Source of the DNA: Pelagibius sp. CAU 1746
GTDB lineage: Bacteria; Pseudomonadota; Alphaproteobacteria; Kiloniellales; Kiloniellaceae
Assembly (NCBI RefSeq): GCF_039839785.1
Contig: NZ_JBDOQT010000002.1
Coordinates: 706,961-770,960 of the forward strand
Direction: 5' to 3'
Length of the DNA stretch: 64,000 nt
Numbering within the stretch: position 1 is the first letter of the stretch; the number at the start of each line of letters is the position of its first letter. This document shows, in pieces, positions 26,875-35,638 of this stretch. The translations under genes were made by a program, and so were the position numbers. Below the pieces are notes generated by a model. That model had not been told where the DNA came from. It did not search any database and saw only the letters and a list, made by a program, of their open reading frames with translations.

Positions 26875-26957
26875 TTTGGTCCTCAGCAATGAGGCCTGCC
26901 GCCCGCCGCCCGCGAAACGACGGCGTCAAGAAACGCGCAGGCCAGGGAGGAACAATC

Positions 26958-27962
26958 ATGCAGCAAGTGAGAAACGTCTTTCGGCGTAGCGTCGCCGCGG
27001 CCGCCGTGGCCGGACTCTTGGCGGGCCCCGCGCTTCTGGCCCAACCGGCCGAGGCGGCGGGGAAAGTCCGCGTCGCCCTGGGCGACGTGGTCTCCGTGGA
27101 AACCCTGGCCTTCCTGGTCGCCCTGGAACGGGCCAAGGACCGCGGCGTCGATTATGAGATGACCTCCTTCGCCAAGGAAGAACTGGCCATCCAGTCGATC
27201 GTCAATGGCCAGGCCGACCTGGGCGTCGGCACCCCCTACTCGGTCATCCAGAAGAGCAAGGTGCCGCTGAAAGCGATCTTCCAGATGTCGCGCCTGGTGT
27301 TCTTCCCGGTCGCCTCGAACGACATCCAGTCCTGGAAGGACCTGGACGGGCAGCCCTTCACCTTCCATGCCCGCGGGACCGGCACCGAGGCCATCGGCAA
27401 CATCATCGCCAAGCGTGAGGGCATCGAGTTCGGCGCGCGCAGCTACGTGCCCGGATCGGAGAACCGCATCATCGCGATGATGAAGGGGCAGATCAACGCG
27501 ACCATCGTCGACCTCGCCAACAAGAACAAGCTGTTGGATATGGCCGGCGATAAGTTCCATGTGCTGCCCGGCGTCAGCGAGGTGCCCAGCGACGAGCTGA
27601 TCTTCGCCAGCGAGACCTGGATCGACAACAATACCGAGCAGGTAAACATCGTCGTCGAAGAGCTGCTGAAGCTGTGGCACGAGATGAAGGACAATCCGGG
27701 AATCGTCGAGGAGGAGCGCGCCAAGCGCAACCTGCTCGCCGACCAGCCGAAGGAAATCCTCGCCGAGGTCGTACCCTTCTATACCGAGGGCGCCAAGGAA
27801 GGTCTCTTCGATCCGGCCGGCGGCGGCATGGCGGCGGCCAAGGCCGACTTCGCCTTCTATACCGAGGCCGGTCAGCTGCAAGGCCCGGCGGAGTCCCTCA
27901 AAGTGGAGGAATACTGGAACCTTGAGCCGTTGAACGCGGCCAAGAAAAAGCTCGGCCTGTAA
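26958..27962 (+). CDS. NitT/TauT-type ABC transporter substrate-binding protein
   Basis: Periplasmic binding protein (334 aa) of the SsuA/TauA/NMT1 class. A signal peptide (residues 1-33, ending PAEAA) precedes KVRVALGDVVSVETLAFLVALE. Typical features include QADLGVGTPYSVIQ and FHARGTGTEAIGN. Start ATG 26958 is behind GGGAGGAA. It opens an operon of permease, ATPase, second permease and a FAH-family enzyme. The ligand is unknown; the enzyme at the operon end hints at a carboxylate or aromatic breakdown product. Confidence 0.9.
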   Translation: MQQVRNVFRRSVAAAAVAGLLAGPALLAQPAEAAGKVRVALGDVVSVETLAFLVALERAKDRGVDYEMTSFAKEELAIQSIVNGQADLGVGTPYSVIQKSKVPLKAIFQMSRLVFFPVASNDIQSWKDLDGQPFTFHARGTGTEAIGNIIAKREGIEFGARSYVPGSENRIIAMMKGQINATIVDLANKNKLLDMAGDKFHVLPGVSEVPSDELIFASETWIDNNTEQVNIVVEELLKLWHEMKDNPGIVEEERAKRNLLADQPKEILAEVVPFYTEGAKEGLFDPAGGGMAAAKADFAFYTEAGQLQGPAESLKVEEYWNLEPLNAAKKKLGL

Positions 27963-27988
27963 TTGGGTACGCAGGCGGAGACCTTACC

Positions 27989-28906
27989 TTGCAAACACCC
28001 ACCTCCTCCCCGGCCCTGAGGGCGGACCGGCAGGCTGGCCCTGCCCCCGCCCGTCCTGCACCGCAAGCAGGGCCGGGGCTTTCTTCCGGCAGCGACAGCG
28101 CCCCGCCGCTCGCGCCGGTCGCCCTGCCGCCGGCCAATCTCGCCGCGCTGCTGCTCAGCCACCCGCTGGTCCTGCGCCTGGCGTCCGTCGTCATCGTCTT
28201 CGGCGCCTGGGAGTACGCCGGGCGGGTGCCTATCAGCCCCGCCTTTCCGACCTTCCTGGAGACCATGGACGCGCTCGGCGGCCTCATCGCCGACGGCACC
28301 CTGCTGCAGGCCTTCTGGATCACCCTGCAGCCCCTGGCCATCGGCCTCCTCGCCTCGGTGATCGTCGGCGTGGCCTTCGGGGTCGCCATGGGCCTCAACC
28401 GCCTGGCCGAGTGGTTCGGGGCGCCGCTCTTCATCATCGCCCAGTCGGCGCCGCTGGCCGCGCTGATCCCGATCCTGACTTTCGCCTACGGCATCGGGCT
28501 GACCGCCAAGGTCATGACCGTCTGCATCATGGCGATGCCGGTGATCGTGCTCAACTCGCTGAACGCCGTGCGCCACACACCGGTTTCCCTGCTGGAGATG
28601 GGGCATTCCTTCCTCGGTTCGCGCGGACAGGTGATCTGGAAGATCGTGCTGCCCGCCGCCGCACCAGTGATCTTCGCCGGCCTGCGCCTGGGCTGCGCCG
28701 CCGGCTTCATCGGCGTCATCCTGGCCGAGCTGCTGATCACCCCGACCGGCATCGGCGACATCATCACCTACAACCAGTCGATCGCCGAATACGCCAAGAT
28801 GTACGCCGCGATCTTCTCCATCATCGTCTTCTCCGTGCTCTTCATCGAGCTGATCGAGCGTCTGGAGGTGACCCTCTTCCGTCCCGAAAAGCGAGCCGCC
28901 CGATGA
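27989..28906 (+). CDS. ABC transporter permease (TauC/SsuC-like), first of two
   Basis: Inner-membrane permease (305 aa) with a long Ala/Pro-rich N-terminal tail (about 55 residues) and six hydrophobic spans. The EAA-type loop is LLEMGHSFLGSRGQVIWKIVLP. Start is TTG 27989; the tail is poorly conserved so a later start is possible. The gene ends in an ATGA overlap with the ATPase. It belongs to the NitT/TauT branch. Confidence 0.87.
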   Translation: MQTPTSSPALRADRQAGPAPARPAPQAGPGLSSGSDSAPPLAPVALPPANLAALLLSHPLVLRLASVVIVFGAWEYAGRVPISPAFPTFLETMDALGGLIADGTLLQAFWITLQPLAIGLLASVIVGVAFGVAMGLNRLAEWFGAPLFIIAQSAPLAALIPILTFAYGIGLTAKVMTVCIMAMPVIVLNSLNAVRHTPVSLLEMGHSFLGSRGQVIWKIVLPAAAPVIFAGLRLGCAAGFIGVILAELLITPTGIGDIITYNQSIAEYAKMYAAIFSIIVFSVLFIELIERLEVTLFRPEKRAAR

Positions 28907-29706
28907 ACGCCGTCCCCGCAGAAGCCATGTCCACGGAGCCCCGCGCCATCGTCGAGGTGCAGGACGTCTCCAAGGTCTATCCCGGCGGCACCGAGGCGCT
29001 GAACCACATCACCCTGGATTTCCCGGAGGGCCAACTGACGACGCTGCTCGGTCCCTCGGGCTGCGGCAAGACCACGCTGCTGAAGATCATCGCCGGCCTG
29101 CTCCCCGCCACCGGTGGGCAGGTGCGGGTCGACGGCAAGGTCGTCACCGGGCCGGGCCCGGAACGCGCCTTCGTGTTCCAGGACTTTGCCCTCATGCCCT
29201 GGGCCAACGTGCTGCGCAACGTCGCCTTCGGGCTGGAGCTGCGCGGCGTCGCCCGTTCCGAGCGCGAATCCCTGGCCGAGAGCTACATCGGACAGGTTGG
29301 CCTCAAGGGTTTCGAGAAGGCCTATCCGCACGAGCTCAGCGGCGGCATGCGCCAGCGCGTCGGCCTGGCCCGGGCGTTGACCGTCAAGGCCAAGGTGCTG
29401 CTGATGGACGAGCCCTTCTCGGCGGTCGACGAACAGACCCGGCGCAAGTTCCAGGAAGACCTCCTGGAGCTGGTCGCGCGCGAGCGCAAGACCTTCCTCT
29501 TCGTCACCCATTCGATCGAGGAGGCGGTCTACGTCTCCGACCGCATCGTGCTGCTGTCGCGCCGGCCGTCGCGCGTCTCGCAGATCGTCGAGCCCGATAT
29601 CCCGCGCCACGAAGACCCGGAGGACATCCGCCGCAACCCGGCCTACCTCGATACCGTCGAGGAAATCTGGCAGGGCCTGAAGAAGTACCTGGACGAGGGT
29701 GTGTGA
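28903..29706 (+). CDS. ABC transporter ATP-binding protein (TauB/SsuB-like)
   Basis: ATPase (267 aa) of the importer. Walker A GPSGCGKTT, Q-loop VFQDFALMPW, signature LSGGMRQRV and Walker B VLLMDEPFSAVD are present, with His in VTHSIEEA. The Q-loop LMPW is typical of the NitT/TauT class. It overlaps the first permease (ATGA) and the second (TGATG), so all are co-translated. There is a single ATPase for two different permeases, which fits a heterodimeric membrane core. Confidence 0.92.
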   Translation: MNAVPAEAMSTEPRAIVEVQDVSKVYPGGTEALNHITLDFPEGQLTTLLGPSGCGKTTLLKIIAGLLPATGGQVRVDGKVVTGPGPERAFVFQDFALMPWANVLRNVAFGLELRGVARSERESLAESYIGQVGLKGFEKAYPHELSGGMRQRVGLARALTVKAKVLLMDEPFSAVDEQTRRKFQEDLLELVARERKTFLFVTHSIEEAVYVSDRIVLLSRRPSRVSQIVEPDIPRHEDPEDIRRNPAYLDTVEEIWQGLKKYLDEGV

Positions 29707-30473
29707 TGGTCATCAACATCTTCGGCGGCAAGATCCGCGTCCCCCTCTTCTGCTCGCTCATCATCTGGGCGGCGCTGTGGGAGGTCGTCGGCCGAACCGG
29801 GGCGAGCTTCATCATCCCGCCGCTCTCGGCCGTTTTCGCGCGCATCGTCGAGATCGTGCCCACCGCCACCTTCGCCGAAGCCCTGTGGATCACCGGCAAG
29901 GCCTTCCTGCTGGGCAACGCCATCGCCATCGCGGTGGGGGTGCCGCTGGGGGTGGTCATGGGCCGCTCGATCATCGCCGACCGCATCTTCCTGCCCTGGG
30001 TGAACCTCTTCCTCTCGGCGCCGCTCACCGCCCTGGTGCCGGTCATCATGGTGATATTCGGCCTGGGCGAGACCACCATCGTCATGACCGTGGTGCTCTT
30101 CGCCGTGTGGATCATCGTGCTGGACGCCCGCGCCGGGGTGCGCGGCATCTCCCCCTCGCTGGTGGAGATGGCCATGGTCTTCGGCGCCAGACCCTGGCAG
30201 GCCTTCGGCAAGATCTACATCTACGCCGCCCTGCCGGAGATCCTCTCGGGCATTCGCCTGGGCATGATCCGCGCCGTCAAGGGGGTGGTCATCGGGCAGC
30301 TCCTGGTTTCCATCATCGGTTTCGGACGGCTCTTCGAGCTCTATTCCTCGCGCTTCCTGATGGAGCACTTCTGGGCGCTGCTCTTCGTCCTCTTCGCTTT
30401 CGCCTTCACCCTCAACGAAATACTTGCCTGGCTGGAAAGAAAGGTCGACTACTATGCCGCCGCCCGACACTAG
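29706..30473 (+). CDS. ABC transporter permease (TauC/SsuC-like), second of two
   Basis: Second inner-membrane permease (255 aa), about six spans, with the EAA-type loop VEMAMVFGARPWQAFGKIYIYAALP. It is shorter than the first and lacks the N-terminal tail. ATG 29706 overlaps the ATPase stop. It is followed 31 nt later by the FAH-family gene. Two unequal permeases in one NitT/TauT operon imply a heterodimer or two alternative cores. Confidence 0.87.
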   Translation: MVINIFGGKIRVPLFCSLIIWAALWEVVGRTGASFIIPPLSAVFARIVEIVPTATFAEALWITGKAFLLGNAIAIAVGVPLGVVMGRSIIADRIFLPWVNLFLSAPLTALVPVIMVIFGLGETTIVMTVVLFAVWIIVLDARAGVRGISPSLVEMAMVFGARPWQAFGKIYIYAALPEILSGIRLGMIRAVKGVVIGQLLVSIIGFGRLFELYSSRFLMEHFWALLFVLFAFAFTLNEILAWLERKVDYYAAARH

Positions 30474-30504
30474 CACCCTGCATTCTTCTGGAGACGACAA
30501 GACC

Positions 30505-31191
30505 ATGAGTTTCGTGATTTCGCCGCCCAAGCCCGCCGTGATCCCGGTGCGCGGAAGCGACGCTGTCTTCCCGGTCCACCGCATCTACTGCGTCGGGCGC
30601 AACTACGCCGCCCACACCATCGAGATGGGCGGCGACCCGGACCGTGAGGAGCCTTTCTTCTTCCAGAAGAACCCGGACAACCTGGTGACCGGCGGGGGCG
30701 ATTTCCCCTACCCGCCGCAGTCGAGCGACGTGCACCACGAGATCGAGATGGCCGTGGCCCTGTCGAAGGGCGGCAAGGACATCCCCCTCGACAAGGCCAT
30801 GGAGCACGTCTGGGGCTACGGCGTCGCCCTGGACATGACGCGCCGCGATCTGCAGGGCGTGGCCAAGAAGGCGGGCCGGCCCTGGGAAGTGGGCAAGGCC
30901 TTCGAGCATTCCGCCCCCTGCAGCGACCTGGTCCCGGCCGGCGAGATCGGCCATCCGGACAAGGGCGCCATCTGGCTGAAGGTGAACGGCGAGACCCGCC
31001 AGGAGGGCGACCTGGGCCAGATGATCTGGAAGGTGCCGGAGATGATCTGCTACCTCTCCGGACTCTTCGAGCTGGCGCCGGGCGACGTGATCCTGTCGGG
31101 CACGCCCTCCGGCGTCGCGGCGGTCAGCCGCGGCGACGTGCTGCACGGCCACATCGACGGCGTCGGCGAGCTGCATACCAAGGTCGTCTGA
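30505..31191 (+). CDS. Fumarylacetoacetate hydrolase family protein
   Basis: Cytosolic enzyme (229 aa) of the FAH/fumarylpyruvate hydrolase family, which cleaves or decarboxylates beta-diketo acids with a divalent metal. Motifs are IYCVGRNYAAH near residue 25, FFFQKNPDNLV and the metal ligands in HHEIEMAVALS. The start ATG 30505 fits the family's usual 225-235 aa. It ends the ABC operon controlled by the GntR gene, so it may act on the imported compound. Possible activities include fumarylpyruvate hydrolase (gentisate route); no other gentisate enzyme is here. Confidence 0.88.
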   Translation: MSFVISPPKPAVIPVRGSDAVFPVHRIYCVGRNYAAHTIEMGGDPDREEPFFFQKNPDNLVTGGGDFPYPPQSSDVHHEIEMAVALSKGGKDIPLDKAMEHVWGYGVALDMTRRDLQGVAKKAGRPWEVGKAFEHSAPCSDLVPAGEIGHPDKGAIWLKVNGETRQEGDLGQMIWKVPEMICYLSGLFELAPGDVILSGTPSGVAAVSRGDVLHGHIDGVGELHTKVV

Positions 31192-31213
31192 AACGCGCCA
31201 GGTCTGCCGCAAG

Positions 31214-31249
31214 GAACACCTCGGGGCTCGCAGGGGCACCGGGGTGTTC
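31214..31249. terminator. Stem-loop between convergent genes
   Basis: GAACACC (31214-31220) pairs with GGTGTTC (31243-31249), and CGG/CCG extends the stem inward after a mismatch. It lies in the 63-nt gap between the FAH gene and the convergent exported-protein gene, so it may end both transcripts. The T-run is weak. Confidence 0.45.
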
Positions 31250-31254
31250 GTGTT

Positions 31255-31761
31255 TCAGCGCGGCTCCAGCGACGGCGAGATGTCGCCGGTCAGGAGGTAG
31301 CGCCGCTCGGTCTTGCTCGGAAAACCGATGGTCAGGGCGCCGGTCCCGCGCGCGGCGGCGAACTGCCCCGTGCCGCCGGCCAGTTCCCAGAGACCGCTGT
31401 TCACGAGCCTCGACTTGCCTTCGGTGCCCTCGACGAAGAATGCACGCAGCAGCCAGCGGAAATAGGCGATATCGCCTCCGGTGGTGGTCGCGACAATATA
31501 ACCGCTCGCCTCGCCGCCGACGCCGCCGGTGACGTCGTGCATGCCGTACTCGGCGACTGTCGCGCCTTCAAACACGCCGTTCCCTTCGGCCGTGCCTTCG
31601 CGCAGCAACAGGGTGAGGAAGTGGCGTGTGTCGTTCTGGAAGTTGAGGGAAATGTCGTCGGTCGTGGTCAGCACGACATCCAGCGTCATCGGTTCGGCAC
31701 CGGCACCGGTGGCTCCGGCCCCCAGAACCAGGCTCAGCAAGACCGATCGCAATAGCCGCAT
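31255..31761 (-). CDS. Small exported protein of unknown family
   Basis: Protein of 168 aa with a signal peptide (LLRSVLLSLVLGAGATGAGA, cleaved before EPMTLDV) and a mature part of beta-strand character: repeated Thr/Gly-rich segments (VVLTTTDDISLNF, GGVGGEASGYIVATTTGG) and a TGQFAAARGTGALTIGF segment. That last segment recalls allene-oxide-cyclase-like/dirigent barrels, where GTGQ-FAGARG-type motifs occur, but I hold this only as a possibility. Start ATG 31761 has AGGA five bases upstream. It is convergent with the FAH gene and divergent from the adenylate cyclase. Confidence 0.68.
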   Translation of the reverse strand: MRLLRSVLLSLVLGAGATGAGAEPMTLDVVLTTTDDISLNFQNDTRHFLTLLLREGTAEGNGVFEGATVAEYGMHDVTGGVGGEASGYIVATTTGGDIAYFRWLLRAFFVEGTEGKSRLVNSGLWELAGGTGQFAAARGTGALTIGFPSKTERRYLLTGDISPSLEPR

Positions 31762-32031
31762 GATCCTGACCCCTTCCTTCACCGAGCGGCATCGGACAGC
31801 GCCGCGGGTAAAAACCCAATCGCCTGCTTTACCCTGCGCCAAAGCGGCGCCTTGACGCCACGCGAAAGCACCACCTCCGCTTTCAACTCCGCTCACACTT
31901 CGATATCCGGGCGCGGCGCCTGCGGCGGGGCGGGTCCGGGCGAGGTCGCGCCGTGCCCGGGCGGAAGCCCCCTTCCGACATGGATTTCTCCGCCGATCGC
32001 AGATAGGCTGTGCGATGAGGGGGGACAGTCT

Positions 32032-33906
32032 TTGGAACGTCGTCTTACCACCATCCTCTCCATCGACGTCGTCGGCTACAGCCGCCTGATGGGTGAAGAC
32101 GAGGCCGGCACACTGGCGGCTCTCAAGTCCCTCCGCCGGAATTTCATCGACCCGAAGGCGCAGCAGTATCATGGCCGCACCGTGAAACTGATGGGCGACG
32201 GCGCGCTGATGGAGTTCGCCAGCGTCGTCGACGCGGTCTCCTTCGCGACCGAATTGCAGATCGGCCGTCGCCGGCAGGCAGAAGAAGCCCCGGATCACCC
32301 GCAGATTCAGCTCCGGATCGGCATCAATATCGGCGACATCATCGTCGAGGGCGACGACATCTACGGCGATGGCGTCAACCTTACGGCGCGCCTGGAGGCG
32401 ATCTGCGACCCCGGCGGCGTGTGCCTGTCGCGCAGTGCCTACAATCAGGTGAAGGGAAAACTGGACCTCACCTTCGAGAACCTCGGCGAGCGGCAGGTCA
32501 AGAACATCGCCGAGCCGGTCACGGTCTACCGGATCGCGCTGGACGACAAGGCCGCGGCCCTGGTCACGCCGCTGGCCGGGGCTGCCGCTGCGCCGTGGCG
32601 CGGCCGCCGCGCGGCTATCTTCGCGGCGGCGGCCGTGCTGCTCGTCGCGATCGCGGCCCTGGCCTGGCGCCAGCCCTGGGTTCCGCGGGAAGAACCGGCC
32701 TCGCTGGACCGCATGGCGCTGCCGCTGCCGGACAAGCCTTCGATAGCCGTCCTGCCCTTCGACAACCTCTCGGGCGACCCGGAGCAAGAATACTTCGCCG
32801 ACGGCATGACCGAGGACCTCATAACCGACTTGTCCAAGATAGCCGGTCTCTTCGTCATCTCCCGCAACTCTTCCTTCTTCTACAAGGACAAGGCCGTCCA
32901 GGTACACAAGGTCGCCGAGGACCTCGGCGTGCGCTACGTGCTGGAAGGCAGCGTGCGGCGCGCGGGCGACCAGGTGCGCATCAACACGCAGCTCATCGAT
33001 GCCACGACCGGCGGGCACATCTGGGCGGAGCGCTACGACCGCGACCTCGAGAACATCTTCGCCGTGCAGGACGCGATCCTGGAGCAGATCGTCCAGGCCC
33101 TGGAGCTACATCTGACCGACAACGATCAAGTGCAGCCGGCTGAAACGGCCGATATGGAAGCCTACGACCTGATGCTGCGCGCGCGGAAGCTTCTGACGCG
33201 CTTCGACAGAACCGCAGCGCTCGAAGCGCGCGATCTCCTGCAGCGCGCCATCGAACTGGATCCCTCCTATGCCGAGGCACACAGCCTGCTGGGCTTCCAT
33301 TTCTTCGACGAGTGGCGTGTCTGGGGACAGGGACCCAAGAACAACCTTGCCCGCGCCGAAGAGCTTGGAGCAAAGGCCGCTGAACTCGCCCCCCGGAACC
33401 CTGCGCCCCATGCACTCCTGGCGATGGTCTACCAGTGGCGCCGCGACTTCGCCGACGCCGCGACGGAGGTCGACAAAGCGCTGGCCCTGGAGCCGCGCGA
33501 GGCCATCACACTGAGCAACCTCGGTTCCGTCCTGGTCTATTCGGGGCGGGGGGAAGAGGCCGTCGCCGCGCTCACACAAGCCATCCGCCTCGACCCCTTC
33601 CACCCGCCGAACTATCTGGAATGGCTCGGCAACGCCTACTGGCTCCAGGAGAACCCGGAGCTCTGCATCGAGGTTGCCGAACGCGGCGTCGCCCTCGAAC
33701 CTGACTATGTCTCGCTGCACGTGGTTCTGGCGGTCTGCTACGGTGCGCTCGGCATGACGGAAAAGGCGCGGGCGGCCGCCGACGAGATTCGGAAGATCAA
33801 TCCCCACTTTACCTTGCAGGCCTATGCCGACTATGCCCCCTATACGAACGACCACGACAGAGAACGCCGCGTCGAACTGCTCCGCGCGGCAGGCGTGCCT
33901 GAATAG
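32032..33906 (+). CDS. Class III adenylate cyclase-like protein with TolB-like and TPR domains
   Basis: Protein of about 624 aa. Residues 1-175 form a class III nucleotide cyclase domain (TTILSIDVVGYSRLMGEDEA, then KLMGDGALMEF and INIGDIIVEGDDIYGDGVN). One TM segment follows (AAIFAAAAVLLVAIAALAW). Next is the TolB-like segment SIAVLPFDNLSGDPEQEYF, and the rest is TPR-type helices. Start is TTG 32032 with a strong GAGGGGGGA upstream. Such proteins are common in Rhizobiales/Rhodospirillales. Cyclase activity is likely from the Asp residues in IDVVG and GDG. Confidence 0.88.
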   Translation: MERRLTTILSIDVVGYSRLMGEDEAGTLAALKSLRRNFIDPKAQQYHGRTVKLMGDGALMEFASVVDAVSFATELQIGRRRQAEEAPDHPQIQLRIGINIGDIIVEGDDIYGDGVNLTARLEAICDPGGVCLSRSAYNQVKGKLDLTFENLGERQVKNIAEPVTVYRIALDDKAAALVTPLAGAAAAPWRGRRAAIFAAAAVLLVAIAALAWRQPWVPREEPASLDRMALPLPDKPSIAVLPFDNLSGDPEQEYFADGMTEDLITDLSKIAGLFVISRNSSFFYKDKAVQVHKVAEDLGVRYVLEGSVRRAGDQVRINTQLIDATTGGHIWAERYDRDLENIFAVQDAILEQIVQALELHLTDNDQVQPAETADMEAYDLMLRARKLLTRFDRTAALEARDLLQRAIELDPSYAEAHSLLGFHFFDEWRVWGQGPKNNLARAEELGAKAAELAPRNPAPHALLAMVYQWRRDFADAATEVDKALALEPREAITLSNLGSVLVYSGRGEEAVAALTQAIRLDPFHPPNYLEWLGNAYWLQENPELCIEVAERGVALEPDYVSLHVVLAVCYGALGMTEKARAAADEIRKINPHFTLQAYADYAPYTNDHDRERRVELLRAAGVPE

Positions 33907-33922
33907 GCCCGGCCGCAATGCC

Positions 33923-33953
33923 GGCCCCGGAACCGCATCAGGGTTCCGGGGCC
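33923..33953. terminator. Strong stem-loop between convergent genes
   Basis: A perfect 12-bp stem, GGCCCCGGAACC (33923-33934) and GGTTCCGGGGCC (33942-33953), with a 7-nt loop. It lies in the 59-nt gap between the adenylate cyclase and the convergent FAD oxidoreductase. There is no T-run, but the position suits a bidirectional terminator or mRNA end-stabiliser. Confidence 0.6.
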
Positions 33954-33965
33954 ACCCTGCCCTAT

Positions 33966-35390
33966 CTAGCCCTTCGGCCGAATGTTCTGGTTCATGCGGA
34001 ACAGGTTGGAGGGGTCGTACTTCGCCTTGACCTCCGTCAGGCGCTTGTAGTTCGAGCCATAGGCCGCCTCGACACGGTCGGCCTCGTCCTCCGGCATGAA
34101 GTTGACGTAGACACTGCCGGTCGCATAACGCGCCATGGTATCGAAGAGGCTGCGCGCCCAGCCGACGCAGACCGCGTCCTGCCCCGCTTCGCGCCAGCGC
34201 GTATGCACGTTCATGATGAAGTGCGACTTGCGCTGCGGATAGGCGGTCGCGTCCTCCGCCACGCGGCTCATGGCGCCGCCGACATGGGCGATGAAGACCT
34301 CGCACTCCTCCGTCGGCAGGGTCTTGATCGCCGCCAGCAGGTCGTCGATGGCGGCATCGGAAAGTTCGGTAAAATCGTGACTCTTCCAATAGTTCCGCGC
34401 CCCCGGCTGCAGCAGGGGATCGAAAGCCGACTGCCAAGCGGTGAAGGGGTGCGGGGCCACTACGTCGGCGATGGGCTTGCCGAGCGCGCGCAGATCGGCC
34501 AGCGCCTTCTCGCCCTCGGCCATGTCGCCGCAGTAGCAGACGGCGAAGACCATGACCTCGCGCCCGTGCCATTCCTCCGGCAGGAAGGGCAGCGGCGGGG
34601 CCTTGCGCAGCACCACCCAGGCGGTCAGTTCGTCCGGCGCCGCGGCCGCGATGCCGCGGTAGGCCTGCAACAGTTCCACCGCGTCCTCCAGCGGATGCAC
34701 CACCAAGCCGGAGAGCACTTCCGGGCCGACTTGGTGCAGGCGGAATTCGAAGGCGGTCACGATACCGAAATTCCCGCCGCCGCCGCGCAGGGCCCAGAAG
34801 AGATCCGGATTTTCCGTCTCGCTGGCGCGCACCATGTCGCCGCTGGCGAGGACCACGTCGACCGAAACCAGATTATCTATGGTCATGCCGAACTTGCGGG
34901 TGATCCAACCGAAGCCGCCACCGAGGGTGAGACCGGCGACGCCGGTGGTGGAGTTGATGCCGACCGGAAGCGCCAGACCGAAGGCCTGCGCTTCCTTGTC
35001 CAGATCGCCCAGCGTCGCGCCCGGCTCGACCCAGGCGGTCTTGGCCGCCGGATCGACGCGCACCGAGGTCATCATCGACAGATCGATCATCAAGCCGCCC
35101 TCGCAAACGGCGTTGCCGGCGATGTTATGGCCGCCGCCGCGCACCGCGACGACCAGGTCGTGGTCGCGCGCGAGCTTCACCGCACGCCGCACGTCGGCGG
35201 CACCGGCGCAGCGCACGATGAGCGCGGGATGCTTGTCGACCATCGCGTTCCAGATCGAACGGGCGTCGTCGTAACCGGCTTCCTGTTTCAGGAGAACGGC
35301 GCCCCGCAGCGCCCCGCGCAACTCCTCCAGCGCTTCTTCGGTGACTTGATGGGCTTTCCCGCTCTGCGTCAAAACGGATGCATCTGGCAT
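33966..35390 (-). CDS. FAD-linked (berberine bridge-like) oxidoreductase
   Basis: Protein of 474 aa with a PCMH-type FAD-binding domain (residues about 35-210) and a C-terminal BBE domain ending YDPSNLFRMNQNIRP. The covalent flavin His is in VRGGGHNIAGNA; TTGVAGLTLGGGFGW follows, as in family members. Start ATG 35390 has a GGGAGAGACAGGA region upstream; an in-frame start at 35558 would add 56 unlikely residues. Substrates of these oxidases are typically sugars or alcohols; none is assigned. Confidence 0.9.
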   Translation of the reverse strand: MPDASVLTQSGKAHQVTEEALEELRGALRGAVLLKQEAGYDDARSIWNAMVDKHPALIVRCAGAADVRRAVKLARDHDLVVAVRGGGHNIAGNAVCEGGLMIDLSMMTSVRVDPAAKTAWVEPGATLGDLDKEAQAFGLALPVGINSTTGVAGLTLGGGFGWITRKFGMTIDNLVSVDVVLASGDMVRASETENPDLFWALRGGGGNFGIVTAFEFRLHQVGPEVLSGLVVHPLEDAVELLQAYRGIAAAAPDELTAWVVLRKAPPLPFLPEEWHGREVMVFAVCYCGDMAEGEKALADLRALGKPIADVVAPHPFTAWQSAFDPLLQPGARNYWKSHDFTELSDAAIDDLLAAIKTLPTEECEVFIAHVGGAMSRVAEDATAYPQRKSHFIMNVHTRWREAGQDAVCVGWARSLFDTMARYATGSVYVNFMPEDEADRVEAAYGSNYKRLTEVKAKYDPSNLFRMNQNIRPKG

Positions 35391-35638
35391 TCCTGTCTCT
35401 CCCCTGTTCTCGTTGATTCGTTCTTGAGACCCCGCGGAGAACTCGCGCCGCTTCCTGCAAAGGAAGCGGTCAATTAGTGCATCAACGCTGAACTGCGGCA
35501 ACGGGCCTAGAGTTGTGACGCGCCGGGCGTTTCTCTCAACGGGCCGTCGAAATGCCAAGCGGGGCCATGTCCGGACCGCCGCGAACCGATATCATCGAAG
35601 GGTGGCCCTGCGCGGGGCACGGCGGCGCGGCCGCAACG

